Positions 1 to 5,697 of a stretch of 10,457 bases of DNA are shown here, piece after piece. The stretch comes from Duncaniella sp. (lineage in GTDB: Bacteria > Bacteroidota > Bacteroidia > Bacteroidales > Muribaculaceae). Where the stretch lies: the NCBI GenBank assembly GCA_029052375.1, contig JAIDJD010000384.1, forward strand, positions 1-10,457, given 5' to 3'. Under the pieces are notes generated by a model, which worked only from the letters and a program-made list of their open reading frames with translations, was not told the origin of the DNA and did not search any database. How positions within the stretch are numbered: the first letter of the stretch is position 1; each line of letters starts with the position of its first letter. A program made the translations under genes and the position numbers.

Positions 1-102
1 GTAATACCCACCCCCCCTACACCCGCTATCACACCCAACACACATGACAAAACCAACGACAGAGCGGTTGCATTATGTTCCAGACAGTCACCAGACATAC
101 CA

Positions 103-221
103 TGCCCCGGAAGGGGCAACACAGAGGAAACCCCGGGGTGGACGAGCGGAGACGAAGTCGAAGCTGTCCTCCCCGGGGGTCATACGGCATTATCAAGATA
201 AACAACCCCGGAAGAGGGTTG
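103..221 (+). repeat. Triple-hairpin REP-like element, distant copy
   Basis: Three hairpins lie in a row: TGCCCC-GGAA-GGGGCA at 103-118; a long stem CCCCGGGGTGGA (131-142) pairing with TCCTCCCCGGGG (167-178) with one mismatch; and CAACCC...GGGTTG at 203-221, which carries one extra base in the loop. The linker ACAGAGGAA between hairpins 1 and 2 and the GCAC after hairpin 3 are shared with the copy at 4850-4964, which has the same order and orientation. Pairing is kept although stem bases differ between copies, which suggests the structure matters. The role is unknown; it could be a mobile REP/MITE-like repeat or a structured RNA. Confidence 0.75.
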
Positions 222-354
222 CACAATACGTATGCGTTGCGCAACAGCTCCGCCTAAATCCACACCACACCCACACATGACATCGCAACCGCACCCCAAC
301 ACACAAAACCAACAGCGGAGCGGTAATACCCACACACCCATGACATCGCAAAAC

Positions 355-371
355 CAACGGCGGAGCCGTTG
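355..371. repeat. Small hairpin with GGA loop
   Basis: CAACGGC (355-361), loop GGA, GCCGTTG (365-371) form a perfect 7-bp stem. A shorter relative ACCGC-GGA-GCGGT lies at 430-442, and decayed relatives lie near 53-70 and 309-324. The shared core is GCGGAGC. This is a dispersed intergenic palindrome of unknown function. Confidence 0.7.
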
Positions 372-383
372 AATCTACCAAAG

Positions 384-405
384 CCCCACGAATTTATTCG
401 TGGGG
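384..405. repeat. Near-perfect 22-nt palindrome
   Basis: CCCCACGAAT (384-393) pairs fully with ATTCGTGGGG (396-405), leaving only TT between them; in RNA the loop would open to four bases (TTTA). There is no T-run on either side, so it does not look like an intrinsic terminator. It lies 12 nt after the GGA-loop hairpin and is probably another member of the same repeat mosaic. Confidence 0.75.
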
Positions 406-538
406 TAAACGCACATCACATCACAGACTACCGCGGAGCGGTTGCATTTAGCTCACATCCTACTCTGTTCACAACCGAAAGGCGTCCGGAGGACACCTTG
501 GCGGGTGTTGCGACCATCCGGGCACACCCACACCCACC

Positions 539-564
539 AAGGGCGTCCGCAGGACGCCGATTTA
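539..564 (+). repeat. 26-bp direct repeat with GCA-loop hairpin, copy 1
   Basis: The 26 bases here are identical to 624-649. They contain the perfect hairpin GGCGTCC-GCA-GGACGCC (542-558) followed by GATTTA. A degenerate hairpin GGCGTCC-GGA-GGACACC lies upstream at 481-497. The first copy is preceded by CACCCACC and the second by ACCCAC, so the repeated unit may be slightly longer. Confidence 0.75.
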
Positions 565-623
565 TCAGTAACCCCGTACGCCGGAGCTTTGCGGAGGCGT
601 GCGGGGCAACGCCACATACCCAC

Positions 624-649
624 AAGGGCGTCCGCAGGACGCCGATTTA
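624..649 (+). repeat. 26-bp direct repeat with GCA-loop hairpin, copy 2
   Basis: Exact second copy of 539-564, offset by 85 bp. The hairpin is at 627-643. The sequence between the copies (about 576-605) holds further GGAG-rich, partly self-complementary sequence, including GTACGCCGGAGC and GCGGAGGCGTGC. Confidence 0.75.
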
Positions 650-837
650 CACGTCATAAACAACCTTGCCACACATCCGCGGACGCCATGCCCCAACCAC
701 ACAATCTATCTGAGGCCCTGAAATCCGCCCCCCCAAAAAAAAATTTCACCCTCCCGTGAACCTTTCCCGACGCCGTGATGTTATATGTATGTAGTTACTA
801 TTATTTGCACTGTGTTTTCATGGTATTAGATTAAGGT

Positions 838-874
838 TAAAAAAATGCCGGGCCGTCGCGATGACGGCCCGGCG
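838..874 (-). terminator. Intrinsic terminator of the aldolase gene
   Basis: The stem GCCGGGCCGTC (847-857) pairs perfectly over 11 bp with GACGGCCCGGC (863-873) around a 5-nt loop. On the minus strand the hairpin is followed by A and then seven Ts (complement of 839-845), the classic Rho-independent layout. It lies about 40 nt past the aldolase stop codon at 912-914, so it should end that transcript. Confidence 0.93.
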
Positions 875-911
875 TTTGCATTTGTCCGAGTCTCGGGCAG
901 AAAGTGTCGGA

Positions 912-1583
912 TTACTTCTTGCGGGCCTCGGCTACATAGCCGATAGCCTCGGCACACTTGGCCGAAACGTATGCCCAGTCCTGAGCGGCCACCTTGTCCT
1001 TGGGGAAGAGCTTCGAGCCCATGCCTACGCAGAAGACACCGGCCTTCACCCAGCTCTCGATGTTCTCCTTGGTGGGCTCTACGCCGCCGGTCACCATCAG
1101 CTTGCTCCAGGGCATGGGAGCGAGGAGGCCCTTGACGAGCTTTGTGCCGAGGACGTCGCCGGGGAACACCTTGCAGAGGTCACAGCCGGTCTCCTGAGCG
1201 GCACCGATCTCGCTGACAGAGCCGCAGCCGGGGGTGTAGGGGACGAGACGGCGGTTGCAGATGCGCGAAACCTCGGGGTTGAAGAGAGGGCCTACGACGA
1301 AGCAGGCGCCGAGCTGTATGTAGAGGGCGGCGGTGGCGGGGTCTACGATAGAACCTACGCCCATGGCCATCTCGGGGCACTCCTTGGCGGCGAACTTAAC
1401 CACCTCGGCGAACACCTCGTGGGCAAAGTCGCCGCGGTTTGTGAACTCGAAGGCGCGGATGCCGCCGTCATAGCAAGCCTTTACGACCTGCTTGGCCACT
1501 TCGGGGTCTTTGTCATAGAATACGGGTACCACGCCGGTCTCACCCATCTTGGTGAGGACGGCAATCTTGTCAAATTTTGCCAT
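912..1583 (-). CDS. eda: KDPG/KHG aldolase (2-dehydro-3-deoxyphosphogluconate aldolase)
   Basis: This 223-residue class I aldolase of the KDPG/KHG family cleaves 2-keto-3-deoxy-6-phosphogluconate to pyruvate and glyceraldehyde 3-phosphate in the cytosol, serving Entner-Doudoroff and uronate breakdown. The length is close to E. coli Eda (213). Active-site residues sit where expected: E46 and R50 in the FEFTNR segment, the PGCGS turn at 118-122, and the Schiff-base lysine K138 in CKVFPGD. The phosphate-binding end is TGG at 165-167 and GMGS at 187-190. I start at ATG 1583 (MAKFDK); an in-frame ATG at 1652 would add 23 residues with no family similarity and would lie in the promoter. The gene appears monocistronic, with a promoter at 1622-1653 and a strong terminator at 838-874. 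No sugar kinase lies next to it, so the physiological substrate is not fixed by context. Confidence 0.93.
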   Translation of the reverse strand: MAKFDKIAVLTKMGETGVVPVFYDKDPEVAKQVVKACYDGGIRAFEFTNRGDFAHEVFAEVVKFAAKECPEMAMGVGSIVDPATAALYIQLGACFVVGPLFNPEVSRICNRRLVPYTPGCGSVSEIGAAQETGCDLCKVFPGDVLGTKLVKGLLAPMPWSKLMVTGGVEPTKENIESWVKAGVFCVGMGSKLFPKDKVAAQDWAYVSAKCAEAIGYVAEARKK

Positions 1584-1621
1584 AATATTGTAGTTTAAGG
1601 TTGTTTCGGTCAATAACCGGA

Positions 1622-1653
1622 CAAAGTTACGTTTTTTAGACGTGCTGTGCAAA
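1622..1653 (-). promoter_or_regulatory. Bacteroidota-type promoter for the aldolase gene
   Basis: Read on the minus strand, TTTG (complement of 1650-1653) is followed after 20 nt by TAACTTTG (complement of 1622-1629). This matches the Bacteroidota -33/-7 consensus TTTG-N19-21-TAnnTTTG. Transcription would begin near 1615, giving a leader of about 30 nt before ATG 1583. Its -33 region overlaps that of the divergent thiamin-operon promoter. Confidence 0.75.
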
Positions 1654-1680
1654 ACAAATCAGATTTTTTGTGTAACTTTG
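1646..1680 (+). promoter_or_regulatory. Bacteroidota-type promoter for the thiamin operon
   Basis: TAACTTTG at 1673-1680 is an exact TAnnTTTG box. The -33 box is weak: TGTG at 1646-1649 is the best candidate and lies 23 nt upstream, slightly too far. Transcription would begin near 1687, about 10 nt before the riboswitch aptamer, which supports the assignment. Confidence 0.7.
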
Positions 1681-1696
1681 CACCTGACAACATATT

Positions 1697-1776
1697 TTAG
1701 GGGTGCCCAAGGCCCTTGGCCCGAAGCTGAGAACATACCCTTTGAACCTGATCCGGGTAATACCGGCGTAGAGAAA
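1697..1776 (+). promoter_or_regulatory. TPP (thiamin pyrophosphate) riboswitch
   Basis: The aptamer carries the THI-element signatures in order: AGGGGTGCC (1699-1707), a short variable stem CCAAGGCCCTTGG, CTGAGA (1727-1732), then ACCC TTTGAACCTGATCCGGGTAAT (from 1737) and ACCGGCGTAGAGA ending near 1774. CTGAGA and the CTGAT...GGGTAAT-CC-GCGTAG region are the conserved pyrimidine- and pyrophosphate-sensing parts. The receptor start codon is only about 10 nt after the aptamer, and I see no terminator hairpin with a T-run between them. Control is therefore more likely at translation initiation (ligand binding hides the start region) than by attenuation; that mechanism is inferred. High TPP should turn the operon off. 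Confidence 0.95.
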
Positions 1777-1784
1777 AAAACACT

Positions 1785-4049
1785 ATGAAGAGAGAAAGAC
1801 TCATCATGGCGGCGTGCGCGCTGACGGCCTGCAACATGGCCTGGTCAGAGCCCGCCGGCCTGTCTGCGGAGACATCACAGGACTCCGACAGCGCGTCTAT
1901 GGCCATCAGCCTCCGTGCCCTCGAGGTGTCGGCCAACAGAGCATCGGCCAACACTCCGGTGGCACAGACGACAATCTCAAAGAAACAGCTCGAAAAGCAG
2001 AACGACGGGCGCGACCTCCCCTTCCTGCTCGGCATGACACCCTCGGTGGTGGCAACATCCGACGCAGGTGCGGGAGTGGGATACAGCGGCCTCAGGGTGC
2101 GCGGCACAGACGCCACGCGCATCAACGTCATGGCCAACGGCGTCCCCATCAACGACTCGGAGAGCCACGGCGTCTACTGGGTCAATATGCCCGACCTCGT
2201 ATCCTCTGTCCGCGACGTCCAGATACAGCGCGGAGCGGGCACCAGCGTCAACGGCGCGGGAGCCTTCGGGGCCTCCATCAATATGGTGACCGACGCCCCC
2301 TCGGACGAGGCCTACGGAGTGCTCTCGGGCTCTTACGGCACATTCAACACCCACAAGGAGACGCTCCGCGCAGGCACGGGCCTGCTAGGCGGACACTGGA
2401 GCCTCGACGCCCGCATCAGCAACATCGGCTCGGACGGATACATCAGACGCGCCTCGTCTGACCTATGGAGCTACTTCGGCCAGGCCGCATACTCAGGCAG
2501 GTCCACCAACCTGCGCCTCATAGCCTTCGGCGGCAGGGAGGAGACCTACATGGCGTGGGACTATGCCTCGCCCGAACAGATGCGCAAGTACGGACGCCGG
2601 TACAATCCCTGCGGCGAATATACCGACGACCAGGGCAACACCGCTTACTATCCAGACCAGAAAGACTACTTCACGCAACATCACCTCCAGCTCCACCTGA
2701 GCCAGCGCCTCTCGGACGCGTGGCACCTCAGCGCCGCCCTCTTCTACACCAAGGGCGACGGCCACTACGACCAGTACAAGACGCGCCGCACCCTCGTGGA
2801 GTATGGCCTCAAGCCCTTTGTCGGCGCCGGCGGCGAGACCGTCGAGAAGAGCGACCTGATACGCCTCAAGTTCAACGACAACGACTTTGGCGGAGCCACC
2901 GTCACAGCCAGCTTCCGCCGCGGACGCATAGACGCCTCGGCGGGCGCCACCGCAAGCTACTTCCACGGCGGACACTTCGGCCGCATCAAGTGGGTGAGAA
3001 ACTACGTCGGACCCATCAATCCCCTCCAGGAATACTACAACAACACCGGAGAGAAGTGGGACGCCAACATATATGCCCGCGCCAATGTCGCCGTCTCGCG
3101 CCCCTTCTCGGCATTCGCCGACCTGCAATACCGCGTCATAGACTACAAGATACGCGGCGTCAGCGACAACTATGACTGGAACACCGGCGCCATGGCCCCC
3201 GTGGAGGTAGACCGCCGCTGGGGATTCTTCAACCCCAAGCTGGGCGTCAACTTCACCGACGGACGCCGCCACAGGGCCTTCGCCTCGTGGAGCGTGGCCC
3301 ACCGCGAGCCCGTGCGCGACAACTTTACCGACGGAGACCGCCGCCACGACCCCAAGGCCGAACGGATGTTCGACTACGAGCTGGGCTACACCTTCAGCCA
3401 CAGCCTCTTCGGCCTCGGCGTCAACCTCTACTACATGGACTACAAGGACCAGCTGGTGCTGACCGGAGCGCTCTCGGACACAGGCAATCCGCTCAGCGTC
3501 AACGCTCCGAAAAGCTACCGCATGGGTGTCGAGCTGCAAGGCTCGCTCAAGCCCTGCGCGTGGTTCGACTGGGAGATCAACGCCACCCTCTCGCGCAACC
3601 GCATCAAGGACTTCACCGAGTGGATCTACGAGGACGAGTGGACCAATCCCATAGCCAACTACATAGGCTCTACGCCGATAGCATTCTCGCCCTCGGTGAC
3701 GGCCAACAATGCCTTCAACTTCCACTGGAAGGGGCTAGACGCCTCGCTGTCGACCCACTATGTCTCGCGCCAGTATCTCAGCAACGCCCACTCCGAAGAG
3801 CAGATGCTCGACCCCTACTGTGTCAGCGACCTGGCCCTGAGCTACGACTTCGGCGCCGTGGGCGGCCTCAGGGGCCTCGTCCTCGGATTCACGGTCCACA
3901 ACCTCTTCAACGAGAAGTACGAGAGCAACGGATATGCCGGAGCCGGATACTACGTGGACGACAATGGCGAGAAGGTCGTCTACCGCTACTGCGGACTGGC
4001 GGCGCAGGCCACCACCAACGTCCTCGGCACCGTGACGCTGAAATTCTAA
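1785..4049 (+). CDS. TonB-dependent outer-membrane receptor, probable thiamin transporter
   Basis: This 754-residue protein has an N-terminal signal peptide (basic MKRER start, hydrophobic stretch to about residue 20), a TonB-box-like segment RALEVSANR (44-52), a plug domain at about 55-170 (LRVRGTDATRINVMANGVP at 103-121, then RDVQIQRGAG and the GAGAFGASINMVT segment), and a C-terminal beta-barrel ending in the aromatic residue F (GTVTLKF), as BAM substrates do. There is no N-terminal carboxypeptidase-like domain and no SusD partner, so it is a classical TonB receptor rather than SusC-type. The direct TPP riboswitch and the following pnuT point to thiamin or a phosphorylated or related form as substrate; Bacteroides has a comparable receptor (OMthi) next to pnuT. 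Substrate assignment rests on context. The barrel is rich in Asp, Tyr and Asn, as usual. Confidence 0.9.
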   Translation: MKRERLIMAACALTACNMAWSEPAGLSAETSQDSDSASMAISLRALEVSANRASANTPVAQTTISKKQLEKQNDGRDLPFLLGMTPSVVATSDAGAGVGYSGLRVRGTDATRINVMANGVPINDSESHGVYWVNMPDLVSSVRDVQIQRGAGTSVNGAGAFGASINMVTDAPSDEAYGVLSGSYGTFNTHKETLRAGTGLLGGHWSLDARISNIGSDGYIRRASSDLWSYFGQAAYSGRSTNLRLIAFGGREETYMAWDYASPEQMRKYGRRYNPCGEYTDDQGNTAYYPDQKDYFTQHHLQLHLSQRLSDAWHLSAALFYTKGDGHYDQYKTRRTLVEYGLKPFVGAGGETVEKSDLIRLKFNDNDFGGATVTASFRRGRIDASAGATASYFHGGHFGRIKWVRNYVGPINPLQEYYNNTGEKWDANIYARANVAVSRPFSAFADLQYRVIDYKIRGVSDNYDWNTGAMAPVEVDRRWGFFNPKLGVNFTDGRRHRAFASWSVAHREPVRDNFTDGDRRHDPKAERMFDYELGYTFSHSLFGLGVNLYYMDYKDQLVLTGALSDTGNPLSVNAPKSYRMGVELQGSLKPCAWFDWEINATLSRNRIKDFTEWIYEDEWTNPIANYIGSTPIAFSPSVTANNAFNFHWKGLDASLSTHYVSRQYLSNAHSEEQMLDPYCVSDLALSYDFGAVGGLRGLVLGFTVHNLFNEKYESNGYAGAGYYVDDNGEKVVYRYCGLAAQATTNVLGTVTLKF

Positions 4050-4066
4050 TCCCATCCCTAAACAGA

Positions 4067-4684
4067 ATGGAAAGCTTCTTTACCCTCGACCGCTCACTGG
4101 AGATGCTCGGCTTCCTGATAGGCCTGCTCTATCTCTGGTGGGAATACCATGCAGACGCGCGTATGTGGTGGGCCAGCCTCGCCATGCCTCTCATATCGTT
4201 CTGGGTCTATTACCGCGCCGGTCTGTATGCCGACTTTGCCATGAACATCTACTACTTTGCCATAGCCATATACGGCTACATAGCCTGGACGCGCAACTCA
4301 GGCCGCGGCAAGGGAGCGGCAGAGAGCGGAGAGAGCGGAAAGAGCGCCCGCCCCATCACCCATGTGCCGCCGCGTGTGCTTGCCGGGTGTGCCGCGGCCT
4401 TTGTCGCGGTGTATGGCCTGATAGCTTGGTGGCTGATAACCTGCACGGACAGCACTGTCCCCTGGCTCGACGCCTTCACGACGGCCATGAGCATCGTGGC
4501 CACATGGATGCTGGCACAGAAATATCTCGAGCAGTGGGTGGCATGGGTCTTTGTAGACGCCGTCTGTGTAGGCCTCTACTTCTACAAGGACAGGCCCTTC
4601 TACGCCATCCTGTATGCCATCTACACCGTCATAGCCATCCTCGGCTACCGCAAATGGCGCCGCATGATGAGGGAGGGGGTTTAG
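4067..4684 (+). CDS. pnuT: PnuT-type inner-membrane thiamin transporter (PnuC family)
   Basis: This 205-residue, highly hydrophobic protein with about seven membrane segments belongs to the PnuC vitamin transporter family. Family landmarks visible are NIYYFAIAIYGYIAW (60-74), QKYLEQWVAWVFVD (151-164) and a last helix pair ending in GYRKW (193-197). A hydrophilic Gly/Ser/Lys-rich loop fills about residues 76-103. PnuC-family proteins work by facilitated diffusion, with substrate trapped by phosphorylation inside the cell; a thiamin pyrophosphokinase would do that here but is not in the window. I start at ATG 4067, which lies 17 nt after the receptor stop; a longer upstream reading in this frame would overlap the receptor gene and carries no family sequence. 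It is co-transcribed with the receptor under the TPP riboswitch. Specificity for thiamin rather than nicotinamide riboside is inferred from that context. Confidence 0.9.
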   Translation: MESFFTLDRSLEMLGFLIGLLYLWWEYHADARMWWASLAMPLISFWVYYRAGLYADFAMNIYYFAIAIYGYIAWTRNSGRGKGAAESGESGKSARPITHVPPRVLAGCAAAFVAVYGLIAWWLITCTDSTVPWLDAFTTAMSIVATWMLAQKYLEQWVAWVFVDAVCVGLYFYKDRPFYAILYAIYTVIAILGYRKWRRMMREGV

Positions 4685-4716
4685 GGTTCAGAAGCTTGAC
4701 CCCGACTTGCTCCGTG

Positions 4717-4830
4717 CAACCCCTTCCGGGGTTGATGCAACTATTGTCAGTATTATCCCCAGAGAGAGAACTACGCTTAAGGCTCCGTTCTCACTCTGGG
4801 GTTTCCCTTGTACAGCCCCTTCCGGGGCTG
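4717..4830 (-). repeat. Triple-hairpin element, left copy (inverted)
   Basis: Hairpins are at 4717-4734 (7-bp stem, TTCC loop), 4757-4801 (CCCCAGAGAGAGAAC with GTTCTCACTCTGGGG, one mismatch, 15-nt loop) and 4813-4830 (7-bp stem, TTCC loop). Read on the minus strand, the order and the CAAGGGAAA-like linker before the long stem correspond to the copies at 4850-4964 and 103-221. The long-stem sequence differs from the other copies while pairing is kept. Confidence 0.75.
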
Positions 4831-4849
4831 ATCAGCCTAACTATTGCTT

Positions 4850-4964
4850 GCCCCGGAAGGGGCTAAACAGAGGAAGCCCCAGGGTGGACTGGCGCAGACG
4901 CAGTCGGAGCCGTCCTCCCTGGGGTATATAAGCATATTTAGATGCTCAACCCCGGAAGGGGTTG
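4850..4964 (+). repeat. Triple-hairpin element, right copy
   Basis: Hairpins are GCCCC-GGAA-GGGGC at 4850-4863, CCCCAGGGTGGA (4877-4888) with TCCTCCCTGGGG (4913-4924, one mismatch, 24-nt loop) and CAACCCC-GGAA-GGGGTTG at 4947-4964. The linker AACAGAGGAA and the loop text (GCAGACGCAGTCGGAGC) resemble the copy at 103-221 (GGAGACGAAGTCGAAGC) base for base over most of their length. Confidence 0.78.
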
Positions 4965-4994
4965 CACGGAGCAAGTCGGAGTTAAGACGGACCC

Positions 4995-5156
4995 AAGCTC
5001 CTAAACTTTAAACCTAAGAGCGAAGCTCCTAAACCTTAAACCAAAGAGCGAAGCTCCTAAACTTTAAACCCAAGAGCGAAGCTCCTAAACTTTAAACCCA
5101 AGAGCGAAGCTCCTAAACCTTAAACCCAAGAGCGAAGCTCCTAAACCTTAAACCCC
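4995..5156. repeat. 28-bp tandem repeat, almost six copies
   Basis: AAGCTCCTAAA starts at 4995, 5023, 5051, 5079, 5107 and 5135, exactly 28 bp apart each time. The last copy is cut after 22 nt. Each unit reads AAGCTCCTAAACTTTAAACC followed by CAAGAGCG; the junction makes GAGC-GAA-GCTC, a tiny hairpin, and the middle has TTTAAA or CTTAAA. Copies differ mainly by C/T at one site. The period is not a multiple of three and there are no spacers, so it is neither coding nor CRISPR. It starts 9 nt after the inverted repeat and ends 2 nt before the stop codon of the convergent His/Asp gene, so it fills that gene's 3' flank. Confidence 0.93.
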
Positions 5157-5158
5157 AT

Positions 5159-5635
5159 TCAATCATCATCGTCGTCGTGATGGTGGTGCTTATGGTGTTT
5201 GTGGTGATGCTTGTAATACTTCTTCATCTCCTTCTTATACTTCTTATAGGCTTTCTTGCGAGCCTTATAGACATCCTCCATATAGTCCTCATAGTCATCG
5301 TCGTCATAATAGCCATATCCGGCCACCACGGCGCCGGGAGCTATCACCACGCTCGGCAGCAAGCTGGCCCCGACCTCGCGAACATAGCGGCGCGCGGCGC
5401 GGCGCACGGCCTTGCGGACATGGCGCGGCTTGGGCGCGGCCACGACGACGCCCGGACGATAGGGCACCACCACAGGCACGGGCGGAGCCACCACAACCGG
5501 AGCGGCGAAGGGGAAGAAGTTGGATACATGAAGATTGACACCGTCGGTCCCGGCATCAAGCGAAAAGAACTGGGCCGAGGCGCCGGAGGCGCAAACCGTG
5601 GCCAGAACAGCGGCGATGATAATCTTGCGTGGCAT
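5159..5635 (-). CDS. Small exported His/Lys/Asp-rich protein, probable metal binder
   Basis: I do not recognise a named family. The 158-residue product has a clear signal peptide (MPRK, hydrophobic core, ASGASA, likely cut after A21 before Q22), so it should reach the periplasm or beyond. Then come a Val/Pro-rich stretch (about 47-68), an Arg-rich patch (71-86), an acidic Tyr/Asp cluster YYDDDDYEDYMED (109-121), a Lys/Tyr-rich segment (124-142), nine histidines in groups of 3, 2 and 4 (143-153), and a run of five Asp at the C-terminus. His clusters and Asp runs commonly bind Zn, Ni or Cu. The gene lies 62 nt downstream of a Cu/Zn-type permease on the same strand, supporting a role in metal buffering; this is inference. 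No convincing promoter is visible in the 62-nt gap, which holds a weak 5-bp hairpin (5674-5691). Confidence 0.8.
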   Translation of the reverse strand: MPRKIIIAAVLATVCASGASAQFFSLDAGTDGVNLHVSNFFPFAAPVVVAPPVPVVVPYRPGVVVAAPKPRHVRKAVRRAARRYVREVGASLLPSVVIAPGAVVAGYGYYDDDDYEDYMEDVYKARKKAYKKYKKEMKKYYKHHHKHHKHHHHDDDDD

Positions 5636-5697
5636 AAGTCTTGAGAATGTTTACAAGATATCAACGCCGCAGAGCGGGCTATTGTTCCCGCCCGTCC

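Larger units (their letters stand above)
1..840. repeat. Gene-free region packed with small palindromic repeats
   Basis: I see no credible gene here; the open frames are short, unlike known proteins, and run through repeats. The plus strand is strikingly A/C-rich up to about 440 (runs of CACACCC). Recurrent pieces are: (1) a CCAAC-GGCGGAGC-GGTTG type motif near 53-70, 309-324, 354-371 and 430-443, which folds with a GGA loop; (2) the phrase CATGACATCGCAA at 276-288 and 339-351; (3) a GGCGTCC-GCA-GGACGCC hairpin at 542-558 and 627-643, with a degenerate form at 481-497; (4) a long-stem palindrome at 384-405; (5) one copy of a larger triple-hairpin element at 103-221. From about 660 to 835 I see nothing recognisable. 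The pattern resembles REP/BIME-type intergenic repeats, but no REP-associated transposase gene is in the window. Confidence 0.7.
4695..4986. repeat. 292-bp composite inverted repeat of two opposed triple-hairpin elements
   Basis: The ends form a 40-bp inverted repeat: 4695-4734 against 4947-4986, with a perfect 33-bp core (4702-4734 against 4947-4979) and two mismatches further out. Inside lie six hairpins in mirror order: CAACCCC-TTCC-GGGGTTG, a long stem, CAGCCCC-TTCC-GGGGCTG, then GCCCC-GGAA-GGGGC, a long stem, CAACCCC-GGAA-GGGGTTG. It begins 10 nt after the pnuT stop codon. It encodes no transposase or other protein, so if mobile it would need help in trans, as REP/BIME or MITE elements do. 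A transcript through it could fold strongly from either side and may act as a boundary between the convergent pnuT and His/Asp genes; no T-run marks it as a standard terminator. Confidence 0.8.

Noticed and set aside
44..759. Several short open frames in the left repeat region
   Set aside because: They run through hairpin repeats, overlap each other in different frames and resemble no protein; no promoter or start context supports any of them.
861..1598. Plus-strand open frame opposite the aldolase gene
   Set aside because: It is antisense to a complete, motif-verified aldolase with its own promoter and terminator; the product is Leu/Ala/Gly-rich with no domain.
1583..1652. Longer aldolase start at ATG 1652
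   Set aside because: It adds 23 residues unlike the family and would place the start codon inside the -33 box and upstream of the predicted transcription start.
1785..1850. Possible lipobox LTAC at residues 13-16 of the receptor
   Set aside because: It fits the pattern by letter, but TonB-dependent beta-barrel receptors are ordinarily cut by signal peptidase I; a standard signal peptide with cleavage a little later is more likely.
2493..3725. Long open frame (410 codons) on the minus strand inside the TonB receptor gene
   Set aside because: It is antisense to a clearly conserved receptor; high GC and codon bias there leave the opposite strand free of stops. The product is a Val/Ala/Glu/Gly-biased string with no recognisable domain.
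4995..5156. Possible CRISPR array
   Set aside because: The 28-bp units touch each other directly with no unique spacers, and there are no cas genes; it is a simple tandem repeat.
5674..5691. Hairpin between permease and His/Asp gene as a terminator
   Set aside because: The stem is only 5 bp and no T-run follows on the minus strand, so it probably does not stop transcription.
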